Below, one piece after another: positions 44,014-48,293 of a DNA stretch of 48,293 nt; the first letter of the stretch is position 1, and every line of letters begins with the position of its first letter. Source of the DNA: Bacteroidota bacterium (GTDB lineage Bacteria; Bacteroidota; Bacteroidia; UKL13-3); assembly GCA_947457395.1 (NCBI GenBank), contig CANGVA010000016.1, forward strand, positions 1 through 48,293, read 5' to 3'. The notes under the pieces were generated by a model. It had not been told where the DNA came from. It saw only the letters and a list, made by a program, of their open reading frames with translations, and made no database searches. Position numbers and translations under genes: made by a program.

Positions 44014-46968
44014 ATGAACAAGGTTTTACAAATAGGTCTCATTAAAATGGTGGTGTTGTTATTATTGGCTGCTTCAGGGGTAAACGCACAAAATAACGGG
44101 AAGATAAGCGGCAAAATAACTGATAAAAAAACCGGAGAGGAACTGATTGGTGTAGCCATACAGGTAGAAGGCACCTCGTTTGGTACAGTTACCGATTATG
44201 AAGGTAAATTTAACTTAAGCATTGCCCCCGGCACCTATAATTTGATATTCAGTTATATTTCTTACAGTAAGAAAATAGTAAAGGGTATTGAAGTAAAAAG
44301 TAAAGATATTACTCCCGTTAATGTTACCCTTGAGCAATCAACCAAAGAATTAAATGAAGTGGTAATACAGGCGGAGGCCAGAAAAGAAACTGCCAGTGCA
44401 TTATTAATTCAACAAAAGAAAAGTGTGGCAATTTCAGATGGTGTTTCAGCTGATTTAATTAAAAGGACTCCGGATGCAACTACAAGCGATGTGATGAAAC
44501 GAGTAAGTGGTACTTCGATTCAGGATAATAAATTTGCCGTTATCAGGGGATTAAATGACCGATATAATACCGCCTACATCAACGGTGCGCCCCTTCCAAG
44601 CACGGAGTCTGACAGAAAAGCCTTTTCATTTGATATTTTCCCATCAAATATGATTGATAATATGGTGATTACGAAAACTGCTTCGCCCGACCTTCCAGGT
44701 GATTTTGCGGGTGGCGTTATTACCATTAACACAAAAGATATACCTGAAAAAAAGTTTATTTCTTTTGGTGTAAGCAGCAGCATTCACAGCATTACAACCT
44801 TTAAAGAAGGTTATCGCGCAAACAGAGGTGGCAATGACTGGATTGGGCTAGATGACGGAACAAGGTCCTTGCCTTCAAATATTCCTGCACGCTTAAGTTA
44901 TGAGCAAGGCACCTTAGGTGAAAAATTTGATAATAGCTTTAAATTTAATGACCAGTGGCAGGCCGAAAATATTCCATCTATGCCGGTGAATACCTCTGTC
45001 AACTTCTCTGCGGGAAGTAATTTTAAAATCAAGGAAAAGCAAGAATTAGGGTTTATTGTATCACTTTCGCGTTCAGAAAATTTCAGGATTGTACCCGTTG
45101 AACGAAACAAGTTTAATAAACCAATGAATGTAGAGGAGAATCAGTTTCGCTCACAAAATTTTGATAGTATCTATAAAAGAGAAGTATTGGTAGGTAGTAT
45201 GTTTAATGTAGGCTGGAAAGCAGGTAAAAATCATAAGATAAGTTTTAAAAATGCATACACCATCAATACAGAAGATCAAACTATTTTTAGATCCGGATTT
45301 GATGATTTGCAAGCTGAAGACCTACCACAACTAAGAAACAGATATTATATCTATCAGCAAAATACTTTATTAAGCAATCAAATTATTGGTGAGCATTATT
45401 TTGTACCAATTAAATTAAAAGCTAAGTGGGTGCTAAATAACAATCAAATCTCACGTCAGATGCCCGACTTCAGAAGAGCCTCTTATCGTTCTACTTTTGA
45501 CGGCTTTTCCGGTGAATACAGCCCTTTTACCTTGCAGGTTGGCCCGAATATTGACATTACCCAAACCGGCCGCTTTTACTCTGACCTGAAAGAAAACATT
45601 CAAAGTGCCGGAGTTGATTTACAATTACCACTGGAATTTTTAACTACCAAGCATATTAAAACTGATCTAAAAGTAGGTGGGTTTATGCAGAAAAGAGAGA
45701 GGGATTTTCAGGTACGTGTTTTTGGATATAAACTACGCCAGATTATTAAACCGGGCAATAAATTTAACTACCAAGATTTCATAACGCAGGATGTAGATAA
45801 GGTTTTTTCAAAATCAAATTTTGCTGAAGATACATTCTATATGGATGAAAGAATTAATCCGCAAGACGTTTATAGAGCAAGCTCTACACTGAAGGCCGGA
45901 TACATCATGTTTGATCAGCGTTTCTTTTCAAGATTCAGAGCCGCCTATGGCGTGCGTATAGAAAGTTACAACCAGCAGATGAATTCATTGGGAAGTGCAG
46001 GAGAACCGGTAAATGTAGATACCACCTTTGTTGATCTGCTTCCATCAGTGAACCTGACCTATGAACTTACAGAGAAAATTAATCTGCGCCTTTCAGGTAG
46101 TAGAACACTTGCAAGGCCTGAGTTCAGGGAATTGGCACCATTTGCTTTTTATGATTTTAATATCAATTCTATGGTGGTTGGAAATCCAAATTTGAACAGA
46201 ACCCAAATTCAGAATTACGACTTCAGATTTGAATATTACTTAGGCGAATCACAATTAGTATCTGCTTCATTGTTTCATAAAAGATTTTCAAATGCCATTG
46301 AACAGGTGTATGAATTTACCGGAAGTGACGCAACACTTGGCTATACAAGTGATGCCAAAGCACAAAATTCAGGTATTGAATTGGAGCTGAGAAAGAATTT
46401 TGCATTTTTAGATAAATTGCTGGGAATAAACTTTGCCAGAAACTTTGCAGTGAATATAAATTATGCTTTTATCCTTTCTGAAGTGATTTTAGATGAAAAC
46501 ATTAGCAAATCCCAATTTGGCACAAGACCACTACAGGGTCAATCTCCTTATATTCTTAATGCCAGCTTACAGTATTACAATCCCAAGTTAAATATGTCTG
46601 CTGCATTTTTTGTTAATCGCATAGGTAGACGTATTGCTTTTGTTAGAGAAAAGAATGGCCTGGTTCCGGATTTATGGGAGAACCCTAGAACCGTGCTTGA
46701 TTTCTCTATCTCTAAATTATTTTATAAGCATATAGAAGTGAAATTCACACTGAGTGATTTGCTTGCACAGGACCTGGTATTTTATCAAGATAATAACAAT
46801 AACGGTAAATGGGATGAGGTGAACACCAATCTAAATCCTAAATCAGGTCCAATTTCACCTTATGTTGACCCTGCAGTACCTATTGCTCAAAAGGCAGCCT
46901 TTGATAATGTAATCTTCCGATATAAAATGGGGATGCAAATTGGCCTTGGTATAGGATTTAAATTCTAA
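44014..46968 (+). CDS. TonB-dependent outer-membrane receptor with carboxypeptidase-like N-terminus
   Basis: 984 aa. Signal peptide about 1-26 (ending VNAQ); a carboxypeptidase-regulatory-like domain (about 30-115, ISGKITDKKTGEELIGVAIQVEGTSFGTVTDYEGKFNLSIAPG); plug (about 130-250, VSADLIKRTPDATTSDVMKRVSGTSIQDNKFAVIRGLNDRYNTAYINGAPLPSTE); then a 22-strand-type barrel (LNLTYEL, SRTLARPEFRELAPF, QNYDFRFEYY) ending in F (GIGFKF). It imports a large or bound substrate with TonB energy. There is no SusD partner, so not a classical starch-type Sus pair. The promoter array suggests phosphate control; the substrate is unknown. Confidence 0.92.
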   Translation: MNKVLQIGLIKMVVLLLLAASGVNAQNNGKISGKITDKKTGEELIGVAIQVEGTSFGTVTDYEGKFNLSIAPGTYNLIFSYISYSKKIVKGIEVKSKDITPVNVTLEQSTKELNEVVIQAEARKETASALLIQQKKSVAISDGVSADLIKRTPDATTSDVMKRVSGTSIQDNKFAVIRGLNDRYNTAYINGAPLPSTESDRKAFSFDIFPSNMIDNMVITKTASPDLPGDFAGGVITINTKDIPEKKFISFGVSSSIHSITTFKEGYRANRGGNDWIGLDDGTRSLPSNIPARLSYEQGTLGEKFDNSFKFNDQWQAENIPSMPVNTSVNFSAGSNFKIKEKQELGFIVSLSRSENFRIVPVERNKFNKPMNVEENQFRSQNFDSIYKREVLVGSMFNVGWKAGKNHKISFKNAYTINTEDQTIFRSGFDDLQAEDLPQLRNRYYIYQQNTLLSNQIIGEHYFVPIKLKAKWVLNNNQISRQMPDFRRASYRSTFDGFSGEYSPFTLQVGPNIDITQTGRFYSDLKENIQSAGVDLQLPLEFLTTKHIKTDLKVGGFMQKRERDFQVRVFGYKLRQIIKPGNKFNYQDFITQDVDKVFSKSNFAEDTFYMDERINPQDVYRASSTLKAGYIMFDQRFFSRFRAAYGVRIESYNQQMNSLGSAGEPVNVDTTFVDLLPSVNLTYELTEKINLRLSGSRTLARPEFRELAPFAFYDFNINSMVVGNPNLNRTQIQNYDFRFEYYLGESQLVSASLFHKRFSNAIEQVYEFTGSDATLGYTSDAKAQNSGIELELRKNFAFLDKLLGINFARNFAVNINYAFILSEVILDENISKSQFGTRPLQGQSPYILNASLQYYNPKLNMSAAFFVNRIGRRIAFVREKNGLVPDLWENPRTVLDFSISKLFYKHIEVKFTLSDLLAQDLVFYQDNNNNGKWDEVNTNLNPKSGPISPYVDPAVPIAQKAAFDNVIFRYKMGMQIGLGIGFKF

Positions 46969-46988
46969 TTTTTCCCTGTAAAATATTG

Positions 46989-47022
46989 ATAGCACAACCT
47001 GAATAGTTGTGCTATTTTTTTT
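46989..47022 (+). terminator. Terminator after the TonB-receptor gene
   Basis: A 10-bp stem ATAGCACAAC/GTTGTGCTAT (46989-46998 and 47006-47015), 7-nt loop, then a run of Ts to 47022. It makes the following gene an independent transcription unit. Confidence 0.92.
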
Positions 47023-47031
47023 GAATCAATC

Positions 47032-47069
47032 ATAACATAGATTTAACATTTGATTAACTATTCTCTTAC
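47032..47069 (+). promoter_or_regulatory. Second 11-bp-spaced TTAAC array (candidate Pho box)
   Basis: Units ATAAC (47032), TTAAC (47043), TTAAC (47054) and CTTAC (47065) are each 11 bp apart. The -7 box TAGGTTTG (47080-47087) begins 21 bp after the last exact TTAAC unit, the same offset as for the TonB-receptor promoter. Confidence 0.65.
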
Positions 47070-47079
47070 TATGGGTATA

Positions 47080-47087
47080 TAGGTTTG
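47080..47087 (+). promoter_or_regulatory. -7 box of the secreted beta-rich protein gene
   Basis: TAGGTTTG, an exact TAnnTTTG match, 19 nt before the ATG at 47107. Confidence 0.6.
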
Positions 47088-47106
47088 TTCCATCAATTTA
47101 AATTCC

Positions 47107-48293
47107 ATGAAAAAACTATCCTACTTATTAATTCTTATGCTCCTAGCCTTTGCGGGAGTCTATGCTCAAAAAGCTAGAACTATTCCAGCTGGTGAAATCA
47201 CAGCCAACACTACGTGGTTTAGTGATACTATCTACACACTGGATGGTTATGTTTATGTTAAAAATAATGCTACATTAACTATCCAGCCTGGCACCCTCAT
47301 CAAAGGAGGTGACCCAACAAAAAGATCTACTTTAATTATTACCAGAACGGGTAAACTGGTGGCAAACGGAACACCTAATCAGCCTATTGTATTTACCTCT
47401 TCCAGGAATGCAGGTAGCCGTGCTCCCGGTGACTGGGGTGGTATCGTTATTCTTGGCCAAGCTCCTATTAACAGACCAACCGACTGCTCTACTTGCCCGG
47501 GTGCATCTGTTGCTGCTACCCTGCCAGGTATTCAAAACAACATAGAGGGTGACCTTGACAATGCAAGTGGCGATGGTTTATATGGCGGTAATGATCCCAA
47601 TCACAACTCTGGCACTTTAGCTTATGTACGTATTGAGTATGGTGGTGTGGTTATTACTCCCGGTAATGAAATTAACGGTTTAACAATGGGTGGTGTAGGT
47701 AAAGGAACTGATATTCACCATATACAGGTTACCCAGGTAAATGATGATGGCTTTGAATGGTTTGGAGGTAATGTAGATGCCAAATATCTTGTATCTAACA
47801 GAAATATTGATGATGACCTTGATGTAGATTTTGGCTTTACCGGTAAAGTCCAATATGCTATTGTGCTGCGCGACTCTAACTGGTATGATATTGGCTCAGG
47901 CCCAACTACCAATGGCTTTGAATCTGATAACGATGGTACAGGTTCTGAGGCTACACCTTATACAGATCCTACTTTCTCTAATGTTACCATTGTTGGTCCG
48001 CTTGCTTCAGGTAGTTCATTAGGTTTTACTAACTCTTTTCAAAATGGCGCTCGTATCAGAAGAAATTCTTCAACATCTGTATTCAATTCCATTATCATGG
48101 GATGGCCTGCCGGTTTATTTGTTGATGGTACACGCACAGGAGCTAAATTCCTTAACGACTCTATGATGTTTAAAAACAATATCCTCGCCAATCTAAACAA
48201 CATCAATAACTCTTCAGCTAATGCTTCGCAGGTTAGAACCAAAGTTGTTCAAAACGGAACTGATACCTTTAACACATTTGGCGGTATCTTAAC
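47107..48293 (+). CDS. Secreted beta-rich protein, probable T9SS substrate (cut by window end)
   Basis: The frame is open from the ATG at 47107 to the window edge: 395 complete codons, no stop. Signal peptide about 1-21 (ending VYAQ), then TIPAGEITANTTWFSDTIYTLDGYVYVKNNATLTIQPGTLIKGG and PIVFTSSRNAGSRAPGDWGGIVILGQAPIN, segments I recall from a family of secreted Bacteroidota proteins often paired with TonB receptors and ending in a T9SS domain; Gly/Asn-rich strands suggest a right-handed beta-helix. The C-terminus, where a sorting domain would lie, is outside the window. Coregulation with the TonB receptor is predicted from the promoter. Confidence 0.75.
   Translation, partial: MKKLSYLLILMLLAFAGVYAQKARTIPAGEITANTTWFSDTIYTLDGYVYVKNNATLTIQPGTLIKGGDPTKRSTLIITRTGKLVANGTPNQPIVFTSSRNAGSRAPGDWGGIVILGQAPINRPTDCSTCPGASVAATLPGIQNNIEGDLDNASGDGLYGGNDPNHNSGTLAYVRIEYGGVVITPGNEINGLTMGGVGKGTDIHHIQVTQVNDDGFEWFGGNVDAKYLVSNRNIDDDLDVDFGFTGKVQYAIVLRDSNWYDIGSGPTTNGFESDNDGTGSEATPYTDPTFSNVTIVGPLASGSSLGFTNSFQNGARIRRNSSTSVFNSIIMGWPAGLFVDGTRTGAKFLNDSMMFKNNILANLNNINNSSANASQVRTKVVQNGTDTFNTFGGIL

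Noticed and set aside
44014-46968. A SusC/SusD polysaccharide utilisation locus
   Set aside because: The next gene is a secreted beta-rich protein with its own promoter, not a SusD lipoprotein, and no glycosidase is in view.

Overview
The window looks like one ordinary chromosomal segment of a Bacteroidota bacterium, most like the Chitinophagales/Sphingobacteriales side of the phylum (the order is inference). The evidence is: AT-rich DNA; promoters of the Bacteroidota form TTTG-N19-TAnnTTTG; starts mostly without Shine-Dalgarno sequences; a type III glutamine synthetase; PorE-like TPR/propeller/OmpA proteins; a type IX secretion sorting domain; a TonB receptor with a carboxypeptidase-regulatory-like N-terminus; and a tmRNA tag ending in AMAA. 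No rRNA, CRISPR array, phage, transposase or recognisable defence island was seen.

Layout. 1-417: degenerate 113-bp tandem repeat with hairpins. 418-4298: (p)ppGpp synthetase/hydrolase convergent with a YbiT-like ABC-F ATPase. 4443-7397: five-gene envelope operon (three haem-motif lipoproteins, a DUF5777-type barrel, a YceI protein). 7604-9622: minus-strand methyltransferase/PAP2/ZIP operon, divergent from glmM; then ychF and a TPR gene. 13439-15575: initiator tRNA, a secreted 20-residue-repeat protein, an OmpA/TSP3 protein. 15644-18829: minus-strand operon panD, YbhN-like flippase, HldE2-like nucleotidyltransferase, photolyase. 18913-19538: tRNA-Ser, structured repeats, a lone HTH gene. 19781-26097: glutamine synthetase III and two tandem PorE-like genes. 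26111-29494: holA, an HsdR-N-like gene, csaA, prfB with its programmed frameshift, and the divergent tmRNA. 29555-31444: secreted PHP hydrolase and tRNA-Asn with a tRNA-like relic. 31700-37189: sugar kinase, glutamate dehydrogenase, psd, a Cys-rich secreted protein, clpP-clpX. 37287-43591: UMF1 transporter, LutA-like protein, SPFH protein, Ldh2-type dehydrogenase, prmA, kbl. 44014-48293: TonB receptor and a secreted protein cut by the window end.

Most notable signals. (1) Two arrays of TTAAC-like units at exact 11-bp spacing, upstream of the TonB receptor and of the following secreted gene, each ending 21 bp before a Bacteroidota -7 box. The layout matches a PhoB/SphR-type Pho box and predicts a phosphate-regulated uptake/secretion pair. 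(2) The haem-lipoprotein/barrel/YceI operon, with unusual Cx4CH motifs, is a candidate outer-membrane electron-transfer system. (3) prfB keeps a full AGGAGG frameshift stimulator in a lineage that mostly ignores Shine-Dalgarno sequences. (4) The ABC-F protein has lost one ATP site coherently. (5) Several promoters place transcription initiation at or beside the start codon (predicted leaderless mRNAs), while others give a uniform leader of about 22 nt. All function calls come from reading the sequence; no database search was run.
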